A DNA stretch of 64,000 nucleotides from Psoroptes ovis (lineage: Eukaryota > Arthropoda > Arachnida > Sarcoptiformes > Psoroptidae), in NCBI GenBank assembly GCA_002943765.1, contig PQWQ01000012.1, forward strand, positions 186,001 to 250,000. Direction: 5' to 3'. Positions 12,187 to 23,697 of the stretch are shown here, piece after piece. A program made the translations under genes and the position numbers. How positions within the stretch are numbered: the stretch's first letter is position 1; the number at the start of each line of letters is the position of its first letter. Under the pieces are notes generated by a model. The model was not told the origin of the DNA. It saw nothing but the letters and a program-made list of their open reading frames with translations, and did no database searches.

Positions 12187-14828
12187 TTCCAAAGACCATG
12201 GCCTTAGATTTTTTCAAAATTTTCAAAAATTTCCACGCACTATAACCTTAGATTTTTTCGATTTTTTGAAAAATTTCATCGATGTATAACCTTAGATTTT
12301 TTCGATTTTTTGAAAAATTTCATCGATGTATAGCCTTAGATTTTTTCGATTTTTTGAAAAATTTCATCGATGTATAGCCTTAGATTTTTTCGATTTTTTG
12401 AAAAATTTCATCGATGTATAGCCTTAGATTTTTTCGATTTTTTCAAAAATTTCATCGATGTATAACCTTAGATTTTTTCGATTTTTTGAAAAATTTCATC
12501 GATGTATAGCCTTAGATTTTTTCGATTTTTTGAAAAATTTCATCGATGTATAACCTTAGATTTTTTCGATTTTTTCAAAAATTTCCAAAGGCTATACACT
12601 TAGATTTTTTCAAAATTTTCAAAAATTTCATCGATGTATAACCTTAGATTTTTTCGATTTTTTGAAAAATTTCATCGATGTATAACCTTAGATTTTTTCG
12701 ATTTTTTCAAAAATTTCCAAAGGCTATACACTTAGATTTTTTCAAAATTTTCAAAAATTTCATCGATGTATAACCTTAGATTTTTTCGATTTTTTCAAAA
12801 ATTTCCAAAGGCTATACACTTAGATTTTTTCAAAATTTTCAAAAATTTCCACGTACTATAACCTTAGATTTTTTCAAAATTTTCAAAAATTTCCACGTAC
12901 TATAACCTTAGATTTTTTCAAAATTTTCAAAAATTTCCACGTACTATAGCCTTAGATTTTTTCAAAATTTTCAAAAATTTCCACGTACTATAACCTTAGA
13001 TTTTTTCAAAATTTTCAAAAATTTCCACGTACTATAACCTTAGATTTTTTCAGAATTTTCGAAAATTTCATCGATGTATAACCTTAGATTTTTTCGATTT
13101 TTGAAAAATTTCATCGATGTATAACCTTAGATTTTTTTAAAATTTTCAAAAATTTCATCGATGTATAACCTTAGATTTTTTCGATTTTTTGAAAAATTTC
13201 ATCGATGTATAGCCTTAGATTTTTTCGATTTTTTGAAAAATTTCATCGATGTATAGCCTTAGATTTTTTCGATTTTTTGAAAAATTTCATCGATGTATAG
13301 CCTTAGATTTTTTCGATTTTTTGAAAAATTTCATCGATGTATAGCCTTAGATTTTTTCGATTTTTTGAAAAATTTCATCGATGTATAACCTTAGATTTTT
13401 TCGATTTTTTCAAAAATTTCCAAAGGCTATACACTTAGATTTTTTCAAAATTTTCAAAAATTTCCACGTACTATAACCTTAGATTTTTTCAAAATTTTCA
13501 AAAATTTCCACGTACTATAACCTTAGATTTTTTCAAAATTTTCAAAAATTTCCACGTACTATAGCCTTAGATTTTTTCAAAATTTTCAAAAATTTCCACG
13601 TACTATAACCTTAGATTTTTTCAAAATTTTCAAAAATTTCCACGTACTATAACCTTAGATTTTTTCAGAATTTTCGAAAATTTCATCGATGTATAACCTT
13701 AGATTTTTTCGATTTTTGAAAAATTTCATCGATGTATAACCTTAGATTTTTTTAAAATTTTCAAAAATTTCATCGATGTATAACCTTAGATTTTTTCGAT
13801 TTTTTGAAAAATTTCATCGATGTATAGCCTTAGATTTTTTCGATTTTTTGAAAAATTTCATCGATGTATAGCCTTAGATTTTTTCGATTTTTTGAAAAAT
13901 TTCATCGATGTATAGCCTTAGATTTTTTCGATTTTTTGAAAAATTTCATCGATGTATAGCCTTAGATTTTTTCGATTTTTTCAAAAATTTCATCGATGTA
14001 TAACCTTAGATTTTTTCGATTTTTTGAAAAATTTCATCGATGTATAACCTTAGATTTTTTCGATTTTTTCAAAAATTTCCAAAGGCTATACACTTAGATT
14101 TTTTCAAAATTTTCAAAAATTTCCACGTACTATAGCCTTAGATTTTTTCAAAATTTTCAAAAATTTCCACGTACTATAGCCTTAGATTTTTTCAAAATTT
14201 TCAAAAATTTCCACGTACTATAGCCTTAGATTTTTTCAAAATTTTCAAAAATTTCCACGTACTATAACCTTAGATTTTTTCAAAATTTTCAAAAATTTCC
14301 ACGTACTATAGCCTTAGATTTTTTCAAAATTTTCAAAAATTTCCACGTACTATAGCCTTAGATTTTTTCAAAATTTTCAAAAATTTCCACGTACTATAGC
14401 CTTAGATTTTTTCAAAATTTTCAAAAATTTCCACGTACTATAACCTTAGATTTTTTCAAAATTTTCAAAAATTTCCACGTACTATAGCCTTAGATTTTTT
14501 CAAAATTTTCAAAAATTTCCACGTACTATAGCCTTAGATTTTTTCAAAATTTTCAAAAATTTCCACGTACTATAACCTTAGATTTTTTCAAAATTTTCAA
14601 AAATTTCCACGTACTATAGCCTTAGATTTTTTCAAAATTTTCAAAAATTTCCACGTACTATAGCCTTAGATTTTTTCAAAATTTTCAAAAATTTCCACGT
14701 ACTATAACCTTAGATTTTTTCAAAATTTTCAAAAATTTCCACGTACTATAGCCTTAGATTTTTTCAAAATTTTCAAAAATTTCCACGTACTATAGCCTTA
14801 GATATTTTCGATTTTTTGAAAAATTTCA
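12187..14828. repeat. 44-bp satellite array, about 60 units
   Basis: Unit core is CCTTAGATTTTTTC followed by AAAATTTTCAAAAATTT or GATTTTTTGAAAAATTT. Three unit starts alternate in blocks: CATCGATGTATAACC/AGCC, CCACGTACTATAACC/AGCC and CCAAAGGCTATACAC. Higher-order structure is visible: a 14-unit block with diagnostic variants (CAGAATTTTC at 13051 and 13666; a 43-bp unit; a TTTTTTTAAAATTTTC unit) recurs at 615 bp, and from about 14100 a three-unit AACC-AGCC-AGCC pattern recurs at 132 bp. No coding capacity. Confidence 0.95.
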
Positions 14829-14833
14829 AAAAC

Positions 14834-14979
14834 TTACCTCTTACTTACTTATTTACTCACTAATATACATTTACCTGATTGTGAAATGTATTTTTTTTCT
14901 AATTAAAAATTATTTAAATTAATCTTATGAAATCGTTTAAGTAAGCTTATGTTAACCTTCAAGGTTATTTGCTAAAAAT
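14834..14979. repeat. Right copy of a direct repeat flanking the satellite array
   Basis: Diverged copy of 12066-12186, including TTACCTC, CTGATTGT.AAATGTA, AATTAAAAATTATTTA.ATTAATCTTA.GAAAT and the identical 28-bp end with core AACCTTCAAGGTTATTTGCT. Confidence 0.8.
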
Positions 14980-15468
14980 AAAAATATTTCACTAAAATAC
15001 AAAATTCGAATTCGAATTGCCTCTCAAGGCCATCATTAACGGCATTGATCGGCGGCCAAGCTAAATATATTGACATTTATTGTGAATTCGAAACCAATCG
15101 GATGACAAACGGAAACAAATAATTGAAGATAATGATTATCTAATTAAGTTAATTAAACTAATTAACAGGTTTTTGAAAATATTATTTATTTGTCATAATT
15201 AATTATCATTGAGTGATATGAAATATTTAGTTATTCGGTTGATTGATTTGCTGGTCGCTCGGTGATTCGATTGTCGATGATGGTGGTGCTGGTGGTGGTG
15301 GTGGTGGTGGCGGTGCATTGATTGGTGGTTGTTCACATATGTTGACTTGTAATTGATATGAGAACAACAATACATTTATATAATTGATTGTATAATCATG
15401 CATAGCTTAAATGGTAACCTTAACCCTAAAAACAATTTATGTCATTGTCATGTGATAATATGATCCAT
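14980..15468. other. Intergenic DNA downstream of the dioxygenase gene
   Basis: AT-rich; contains a (GGT)n run at about 15280-15310. No gene seen. It probably includes the 3' UTR of the dioxygenase gene. Confidence 0.55.
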
Positions 15469-16285
15469 TTATTCTTGTCTACCATGCAATGCCGACTGTG
15501 ATTCATGTGTCGGATTAATGCCGATAATCATTTCACCTTTAAGGCCACGTGACAAACGTTTACCATCTAATGGTTGAATATTATGAATGATCGTAGCGTC
15601 GCCATTATCCCGGCGAAATATATAATCATCTTCATTTCGTATTTCTTTATTTACACGTTGACGATATGGACTAAGTCTAGCAATACGATTATTCATAATG
15701 TTTTCGAAATATAGCTGGGCAACATGAACAGTGGTACCATTTACATGAGCTTCCAAATGAATATGTGGTGTACGGAAAGCGTATTGTCCTGCCAAAAAAA
15801 AAAGAAGAAGCAAATCAACATTAAATCTATAACCTTAATCATTACGATCATCATTTACCTGGAAAAACGGTAAAAAATTCAACTTGTCCATTTTCATCGG
15901 TAAATTGGACACCACGTAAAAATGTAGTATTATCTGTAGGAGTTGCATGTAGCACCGATTTCGGTACCGTTGTTGGTGAATTTTTCGTATACGATGAATA
16001 TGTACCTAGGGCATCAGCTTGCCATATATCAATCGATACATTACGTAATGGTTCACATTTATTAATATCAGTTACAGTGAATTTTAGCTTGAAAGGCAAA
16101 CCGGGACGATTTTCACGTATATCACTACGTATTAAATGATATGGCAGATAGTACGGGCCTTCACTACCTTCAGGTGTTAGCACACATGAATGTTGTAATA
16201 AATGGCGGCCAAATTTTGCACATATTTCACCATTAATAATCAATGGTAATGATAAAGTAACGAGAAGAATAATTTTATCAAACAT
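15469..16285 (-). CDS. Secreted intradiol ring-cleavage dioxygenase
   Basis: Exons (minus strand) 16285..15859 and 15788..15469, intron 69 bp, phase 1; 248 residues. The signal peptide is MFDKIILLVTLSLPLIINGE. The fold signature is clear: TPEGSEGPYYLP near residue 40 (first Tyr ligand), then FPGQYAFRTPHIH across the splice junction, supplying the second Tyr and both His ligands of the non-haem Fe(III) centre. These enzymes open catechol-type rings between the two hydroxyls. In plant-feeding mites, secreted members of this family are known and are attributed to horizontal transfer from fungi. Here the gene has an intron and host-like base composition, so it is a settled nuclear gene. Substrate unknown. 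All four metal ligands are present, so activity is expected. Confidence 0.93.
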
Positions 16286-16825
16286 TTCTTCTGTCTGTAT
16301 TTAATCGAATCAATTCGGATGGATCAATCGAATGGTATTGAATGATTGATTGAATCAAATCAAAAATATGAAATGAAATTGATCAATGCAATTGAATTGA
16401 ATCAATTGAATTGAATTGAATTGAATTGAATTGAACGATTCAATCAAATCGAAGCTCATTGATTTATTGAATTTATCGAATGAAATTGAATTTAAAGAGA
16501 AAAAAAAGAGACTTTTAAATCAACAAAATGTAAAGAAAAATCACGAAATTAATAATTGTTGTATGCCACCATGCATCCATACAAACAAACAAACAAACAA
16601 ACAAAATGAAAATCATTAATCATAAATATCAACGGCGTAAATATTAAAATACCTGCAACAACATACATTGAAATCAATGGACATTGAAATCGTTCGAAAT
16701 CATTCAAAACAAACAAACAAACAAATCAATGAATAATTGATATTAACGACGATAAACTTGATTTGTTTTTTTGTTTTTGTTTTCATTTCATTTGAAATAA
16801 TCTCGAAAAGCATTGAACATGTGTA

Positions 16826-16982
16826 TTGAACCCTTAAAACTCGAACGGTGAGTATCACTCACCATAAAATGGAATGCAAGCAACTCGATAGGTGCCTCTC
16901 AGTCACCATTTTAAATGAGTTTGAAAAATTGTCGAGCTGTTGGCTTGCTTGCGCTGTAAATGCTTCGAGTGCTGAGGGTTAA
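16826..16982. mobile_element. 157-bp TTAA-type (piggyBac-like) miniature element
   Basis: Ends AACCCTTAAAACTCGAA and the complement of TTCGAGTGCTGAGGGTT: 17 bp with three mismatches. The right flank reads TTAA and the left TTGA, consistent with a TTAA target. It has no coding capacity. Confidence 0.65.
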
Positions 16983-17650
16983 AAGCAGCAGCTAAAGCAA
17001 AAGCAATGACAGCTTAATCACATTTTGAAATGTATGAAGCAAGTTTTCCGAAGAAAAATCAACAAAAGTAAAACTGAAACTTGTTATTTGACCTTCTACA
17101 TTTTTCAAATTGACGATTGATTGATTCATTGATTTGTAATTTTGATTTGTGATTATGATCACAATCACAAATCGAATCAAATCATTAATTCAATGGAATT
17201 ACGAGAAGTTATTCCTGGAACATTGACAAACAACAACGATCAAGGAATTTAAAAGTGATCAATGATCAATGATAATACATTTCAATACCATATCATTCAA
17301 TTGTAAATCATTCAATCGTACATAATTATCATGATTCGATGGATGATAATAATGATGATGATCATTAACGTTAAGTGATTTTAATGATCATAATCAAAGA
17401 TGTTCGATCGAATCGAATTCAAATGATAATTGATTCAATGATTTATCTCAAAATGAATGGCTGAAGAAATTCCTTCTTGATTAAGACCCTTAATTACACC
17501 TTGCAATACCTTTTGACGATGATTAGTTTTGATGATTATACCCTTATGTAGCGATTAATCCGTTCAGTACCGTTGATTATTTCAATTTAAAACAATGGTC
17601 AAATTGCGTGTCTTGGCAAGCCAAAATTATCTTCTTTGATTTTTCAAATA

Positions 17651-17730
17651 TTAAGTTGTCCCATAAGTTCTTGCCGTTTTTCAAATGAAAACAAATTCAA
17701 AAAACGGCAAGAACTTATGGGACAACCCAA
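17651..17730. mobile_element. 80-bp mariner-like miniature element, subfamily B (hairpin)
   Basis: TTAAGTTGTCCCATAAGTTC TTGCCGTTTTT at left, mirrored by AAAAACGGCAAGAACTTATG and GGACAACCCAA; TA flanks. Confidence 0.88.
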
Positions 17731-18226
17731 TAAAATTCTTCTTTGATTTATTATTATCATTATTATAATTATAAATGTAATTTAGGATTTTTTTTAAATT
17801 TCAATGAAAATTATAATTTGAGTAAAATTTTAAATAAAATTGTTCTTGAAATTCGCTTCATTAATTAATTACGAATTAATGATCGATTGATGATGTTGAT
17901 GATGAAGATGATGATGATGAGTAATAAGAAATTTTTCAAAATAAAAATATCAAATATTTATATCAAATAATCGGTGACTTATGGTTGATGATTAACTGAT
18001 TAATTAACGAGAAATCAAATTAAATTCAATTTGTTTCAATGACTTCTTGGAGCAACAATTAATCGAATCGGTACTGGGAATGTAATGTCTTAAAGTTTCT
18101 TTCTTTGGTTCCGGCGAAAATCGTCGACTATGGTCTCAATTCATCGATATGCATCGATTGTATTCGATCCAATGTAATTTATACATTAAGTAGTAACGAA
18201 TTTCAAATTCTGATCATCTATTAACG

Positions 18227-21200
18227 TTACCAAATATTACATTTATCTTTTGGATTCATTGGTGACCCTTCCGGACAACTGAATGCTTCAGCAAATTGTT
18301 TCGAATTCGATAATGTACCAATGACACGATATTGTGATGGTGTATGAGGATCGTTTCGTATTTGTATTTTTAATGCCTCAGGAGTGTTAATCGAACACCA
18401 AACCTGAGCAAAACCGATGAAAAATAGCTGATTTTGTGTGAAATTCAACCCGGGCAATATGATTGTTTCACCATTTTGATTTGACCATTTGTTGAATGCC
18501 TGAAACAATAAACAAGCATTAAAATATTGAATAATCAATCAAATCAAACAATTAATTTACATGAAATGCCGATGTTAAACCACCATTATCGGCAACATTT
18601 TCACCAAGCGTTTGTTTACCATTAACATGATCATCACCAATTTTATATTTCGAATATTGTTCTTGAAAACATTTCATACGTTCTTTAAATTTCATCACGG
18701 TTCCATGTTGCCACCATTCATTCAGATTGCCTCGTTTATCATATTCTCTTCCCTCTGTTTAATTATAAAAATTAAAGAATTTCGAATCATTAAAACAATC
18801 GATTCAATATAAACACATACGATCATCGAATGCATGTGTCAATTCATGACCCATCACGACACCCATGGCACCGAAATTCAATGCTTTTGGACGATTTACA
18901 TCATAAAATGGTGGCTGTGAAATCGAAGAAATTAATGGTCAGTGATAATTGAAAATAATCAATCAAATCAATCGACTAACCTGCAATATACCAGCTGGAA
19001 AAGCTATTTGAAGAGGGTCAAAGCAGGGTTCAAAAATAGCCAATTAGTCAATTAATTAAACAAACAGTGAAACAGTCAAAAACTCACCGATTTGATTCTT
19101 AGTCGGAGCATAATATGCATTGACAACCGGTGGCGCCATATCCCATTCACTTTTATTTGTCTATTTTTAAAAACATTAATTTGAACATGAAAAAAAACCG
19201 GTTGAGAAACACTGAATCAGAGCTTAAATATTAGGTTGTCCGAAAAGTTCATCACGTTTAATCAATCGAGAGTTGGTGATAAAAATCGGCCAGAATTTTA
19301 CGGACAGCCTAATAGAAATAAATTAAAATTGAATACTTACAGGTTTATCAATTTTCTTAATGTATTCATTCAATAAGAATATATTGGCATTGATTGAATT
19401 CTTGAAATATTGATCATCTTTGACAATCAGCTGATTGATGGAATGGATTAAATATGGATTAATTCATTGATTAATCAAAGGTGATCAGTTGCAATTAAGA
19501 CACTGGTACATACATCTTTGTAGCGTTTATTTAATTTTTTTTCATTCAAAATAAAATCCGGAAAACCAATCATATCGGTTATGGCATCAGCTTTTTCCAT
19601 TGCCAACTCCAGTGTTTTTGAATCCATCCATTGTAAATTTTCTAAATGTTCTTTAAATGCTTGTTTAATTTGACCAATCATATGTTTACTTTCATTTTTT
19701 GATTCACCACGAAATGATGAATGAACAAATATGGATCCGACAGCAAAACCAAGTACTGAACTAGTATCACTAATACAATAACGCCATTGACTTGATGTAC
19801 CTTCGGAACCGATCAATATTTGTGTAAATGTTTTCGATGCATCACGAAATGGTTTCGATAAATATGTTACCATTGGTTGTACTACTGACCATACAATCGT
19901 GTTTACTAATGTACTATTCAATGATTTAAAAATGAATTATAATTGATTTTAAGTCAATTGATCGATACATACGTTTTATTATGATTATCACTCATATATT
20001 GTTCGATTAATGTGGATAAATTGCTAAAAAATTCCGGTGAATAAACAACAATCGATTCATTGGCTGTGATTTCACGTTTAATCGGTACAAATGCTTGGCG
20101 AAAATAATCGATCCAATCGAGGAATGGTGCCAATTTATTCAAATCGGCCAATTTCATTTTATGATAAGTTTTTTGATCATCACGTAAATCTTCTGGCGGT
20201 ATTAATATTTTGGCGATTTTCCGTTCCAGCTCTAAAATACTCTTCATTTGTTCTCGAACGATCGGTTCATCTTGGCCACCAAGCAGTGTTCCGATTTTGG
20301 TCATAAATTCTAAATATGCAACAATTATTTCATCGTCATCGGTTTTATTCAGATAATAATCACGAGGCATTAAGAAATTTCCTTGCTGTAAATTAAGTAT
20401 ATTTCTTGTTGAATCTTTTTCATCAGCACTCACTGACCATTCAAATAATCCACCACGATTATAGCGGTTATGTATCAGCGTTAATTTACTTTGTAGATTC
20501 CACCCGTTTACATCGAAACCGCCCGATATATTCCATCCACCGATCTATGAGCAGGGATAAATGATCATTGAATCTTTGAAATTATTAAACAAAATCAACA
20601 AAAACAAACCAAATCAATGAATTCTTGCATCGGTTTCGCTTGCAGCTTTTCCATTACTTTATTACGATCCATACATGAATCATAATAGATTTTGGCTTTA
20701 CGTTCGGCATCGCTGAAGCGGCGTTTCTTGTCCTCTGGTGTGGATGATGGAAATGAATGAATTATTGAATTAATCATAAAGTCGAATTAACCTTTGACAT
20801 CACATACCTAATACATTTTTCAATATCAATTGATTATCTTGTGTTAGTTTACCGAATTTATTCCATGATGCATGTCCATCTGGTAATGGATTTTTCCGGA
20901 TCCAACCACCACATGAATATTGATAAAAATCATCACATGGATCAATATTTTCATCCAACGATTCTAATATTTGACTAGCTATGGTTATACAATGTGGTTT
21001 AAGGCATAATAATGCTTTGATACCGATAGAATTCATGGATAAATCAATCAAAATTAATAGAAATTAGTCAAAATCAATGATCAATTCAATCAAACTTACA
21101 ATTTTCATTCGATAAATGTACTTGTAATATTTGATTCGGTGATTGTAATAATAATATCAATGCTAATACAAATATAATAACAGTCAACAATATGATCGAT

Positions 21201-21670
21201 ATGAATGATATACGTTCAAATTGTGTCATACGTGCAAAAAAATTACGTTTATAACCATTAAATATTCCATTATTTGTCGTAATGAATGAAATGGAATAGC
21301 TTTCATTGGCCGAATTGGATGATTGATTATGATTTAGTTGATTATTATTTAACATTTGTTGATTATTATCATTATTCGAATTTGAATTTAAATTCAAATT
21401 CGATGATGTTGTATGAATAAATGGATCATCGATGGCCGAATTCATTGATTCATGTACAATCATCGATGTTGATGATGATGATAACTGTAAATTATTTTGT
21501 GATGAAAAATGTGGATTACCAATACTCGTTATGTTTTGTTGAAATATTAAATTATTTATTGAATTATTTTGATCACGATTATCATTGTCATTATAATTAT
21601 CATTATCATCATCTAATAATTGTTCACGATGATAACCACTGGCCACCGGTTTTAATTGTAATGTAGCCAT
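18227..21670 (-). CDS. Nep: Neprilysin-like M13 zinc metallopeptidase (type II membrane protein)
   Basis: Eleven exons: 21670..21100, 21014..20808, 20734..20610, 20544..19973, 19913..19514, 19430..19341, 19160..19088, 19003..18981, 18914..18821, 18754..18561, 18499..18227; 873 residues. The cytoplasmic N-terminus (~145 residues) is Asn/Ser-rich, followed by one membrane helix (ISFISIILLTVIIFVLALIL). The ectodomain starts with the family pattern CITIASQILESLDENIDPCD / DFYQYSCGGW. NAYYAPTKNQIAFPAGILQ leads to the zinc site VVMGHELTHAFDD (HExxH), the third ligand is in TLGENVADNGG, and the chain ends CNIW as in neprilysin. It cleaves small peptides outside the cell. The catalytic residues are all present. 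One exon is only 23 nt, and a mariner-like miniature sits in the intron at 19161-19340. The N-terminal tail is longer than the usual 20-50 residues. Confidence 0.97.
19231..19312. mobile_element. Mariner-like miniature element in a neprilysin intron
   Basis: TTAGGTTGTCCGAAAAGTTC, then ATCACGTTTAATCAATCGAG (reversed A centre), right arm GAATTTTACGGACAGCCTAA; TA flanks. Confidence 0.85.
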
Positions 21671-22363
21671 GTTTATTTTTCAATTTTAATTATAAATATT
21701 TACATATTTCTGAGTATAATTTGAGCTTCATGGACTAAATCAAATCGAATCATTCGACTTTGAATGTTGAAATGTTGAATCAATTTCGGCTGAAGAATTC
21801 ATAGAAATCACTAAATTCGTTGATATTAAGCCTAAGCCGTTGATCATTATTGATTTCAGTGATCGATTCGGAATGTGCCTGTGCGAATATAATTCACTGA
21901 TATTTGATCATTGATCGAATGATTGCATCACCTTGGGGAGATATGAATTATTTACTTGTTCATATTTTGGTAATTCTTCGTTGCTGATCACCATGGATTG
22001 ATTGATTGATTATGTTTTAGCTGATCATTATCATAAACATTGAATCACTGAATCATTGAATCACTGATGATGTTTGTATGTTAACATGGAAATCGAAAAA
22101 AACATAACAAATTCATTGATGTCATCATCGACAAATGAACAATAAAAACAAAAACAAATCGAATTCATTGATGTCATCAAATGTGTGTTCAATACATGAA
22201 TATTCATATATTCTCATATATATTAAAAACTAATCAAAATTAATCAAAATCAAAAAAAATGACAAGTATTCATAATTCATAATTTATGTATGAAGCACTG
22301 GCTGAGCATATTTTTGAATTGAATCAGAGATGAAATGATGTAAAAAATTGAATTTGATATGAG

Positions 22364-22416
22364 ATCTTTGGGAATTTTCTTCAAAAAAAAACATTTTTTG
22401 AAGAAAATTCAAAGAC
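22364..22416. repeat. Short inverted repeat (hairpin)
   Basis: TCTTTGGGAATTTTCTTCAA on the left pairs with TTGAAGAAAATTCAAAGA on the right, extended by A6/T6; the loop is only a few bases. Confidence 0.75.
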
Positions 22417-22768
22417 TAAAACATGTCTTGAACGAATCGATGATCGATGATTGATCGAATCATACGAATCATATGTTTATATGATCATCAATTATTGATG
22501 ATCAAAGATGACGATTATCTTCAAGAAATATGTCTTCAAATGTCTTCAAAGAAAACGATTTGCTTCGGCTACAAGCCGCGTTCTTATTTCGAATCATTTA
22601 AAACTCACAAATTCAATTCGATTCGATGATCATCGACGACGACATCATCGTATTCATCATCGAGATATGAATGGTGATTCAAACGATATGCTGTTCTTGA
22701 TGGCTTGACAATGCCCACACATATAAACATACACACAGAGAGATATAAACATCTTGGATTGTTTATTA

Positions 22769-22849
22769 TTAGGTTGTCCCATAAGTTTTTGCCGTTTTTT
22801 AAATTTTTTTTTCATTCAAAAAACGGCAAAAACTTATGGGACAACCCAA
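22769..22849. mobile_element. Mariner-like miniature element, subfamily B (hairpin)
   Basis: TTAGGTTGTCCCATAAGTTT, TTGCCGTTTTTT at left, mirrored by AAAAAACGGCAAAAACTTAT and GGGACAACCCAA. It is one of the most regular stems. Confidence 0.9.
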
Positions 22850-23697
22850 TATATAATTTTTTTCTGGCATCTCAAACCTTTTCAATTGGATTTCTGCTCA
22901 AGACTATACATATTTTTGGGTGATATATTAATTCAGCCATTCATTCAGCCATTCATTGATATATATAACTGACAAACATTGCTTTGTTTTTTTGGCTCGA
23001 AATTCAATATTTCCTCATTTCTATATAACAATGATGATTGATACTGATGATTGAACCGATCATACATACAATGGAATGTATAATGATGAATAGTTTTGGA
23101 TGATCAAATCAAATGTAATTATTATTATATAGAATCAATGATATCATTGCTAGTGGTGATGATGGTGATGATTTGCTTTTTATGGACATGTCAACACTAA
23201 CCATTCAATCGAAATTTCAATCATTCGAATCATGTGATCGAATTCGAATATAATTCAAATCCTCGAATTGGTTGGTGGCTATTCTTCACCACTTCGGCGG
23301 CTAATTCAAAGAGATTAAAGGGCTCGAATGGCTTCAAACATGGTCCCAAAGGGTACTGACGGGTCTTATCATGATTCTAGAGGGTGGAAGAATTTTAAAA
23401 GGCTCGAAAGGATTAAAAGGTTCAGAGCATCAAAGGATTAAGGATTCAAAGGATTCGAGTCCCTGGCAAATGATTGCCATCGCCAAAACGTTCCATGGAT
23501 ATGATTTCATTGATATTTTATTCAAAAATTATTTCAAATATTTCAGACGATTATTTCAGACTAGAATTTTGTACAAAAAAATGATTTCGTGGAGTAAAAA
23601 ATATATGAATTCATATTTTGGTGAATTGATAATTGGTCAGTCACGTGATTGATTGAAATCGATGGCACTTTTGATTCGAAAATCGAATTGAAAAAAA

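Larger units (their letters stand above)
16286..18226. other. Intergenic DNA between dioxygenase and neprilysin
   Basis: AT-rich, with (TTGAA)n at 16395-16435, a piggyBac-like miniature and one mariner-like miniature. No open frame resembles a gene. Confidence 0.6.
21671..23697. other. Intergenic DNA between neprilysin and lysyl hydroxylase
   Basis: AT-rich, with one mariner-like miniature (22769-22849) and a small hairpin (22364-22416). A somewhat more GC-rich stretch at 23270-23470 has repeated AAAGG/GGATTAAAGG words. No gene recognised. Confidence 0.55.

Noticed and set aside
12187..14828. Regular repeats resembling a CRISPR array
   Set aside because: Units are contiguous 44-bp tandem copies without unique spacers, in a eukaryotic genome.
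15469..16285. Bacterial or fungal contamination as source of the dioxygenase
   Set aside because: The gene has a GT-AG intron, the same AT-rich codon use as its neighbours and a eukaryotic signal peptide, and lies between ordinary arthropod genes.
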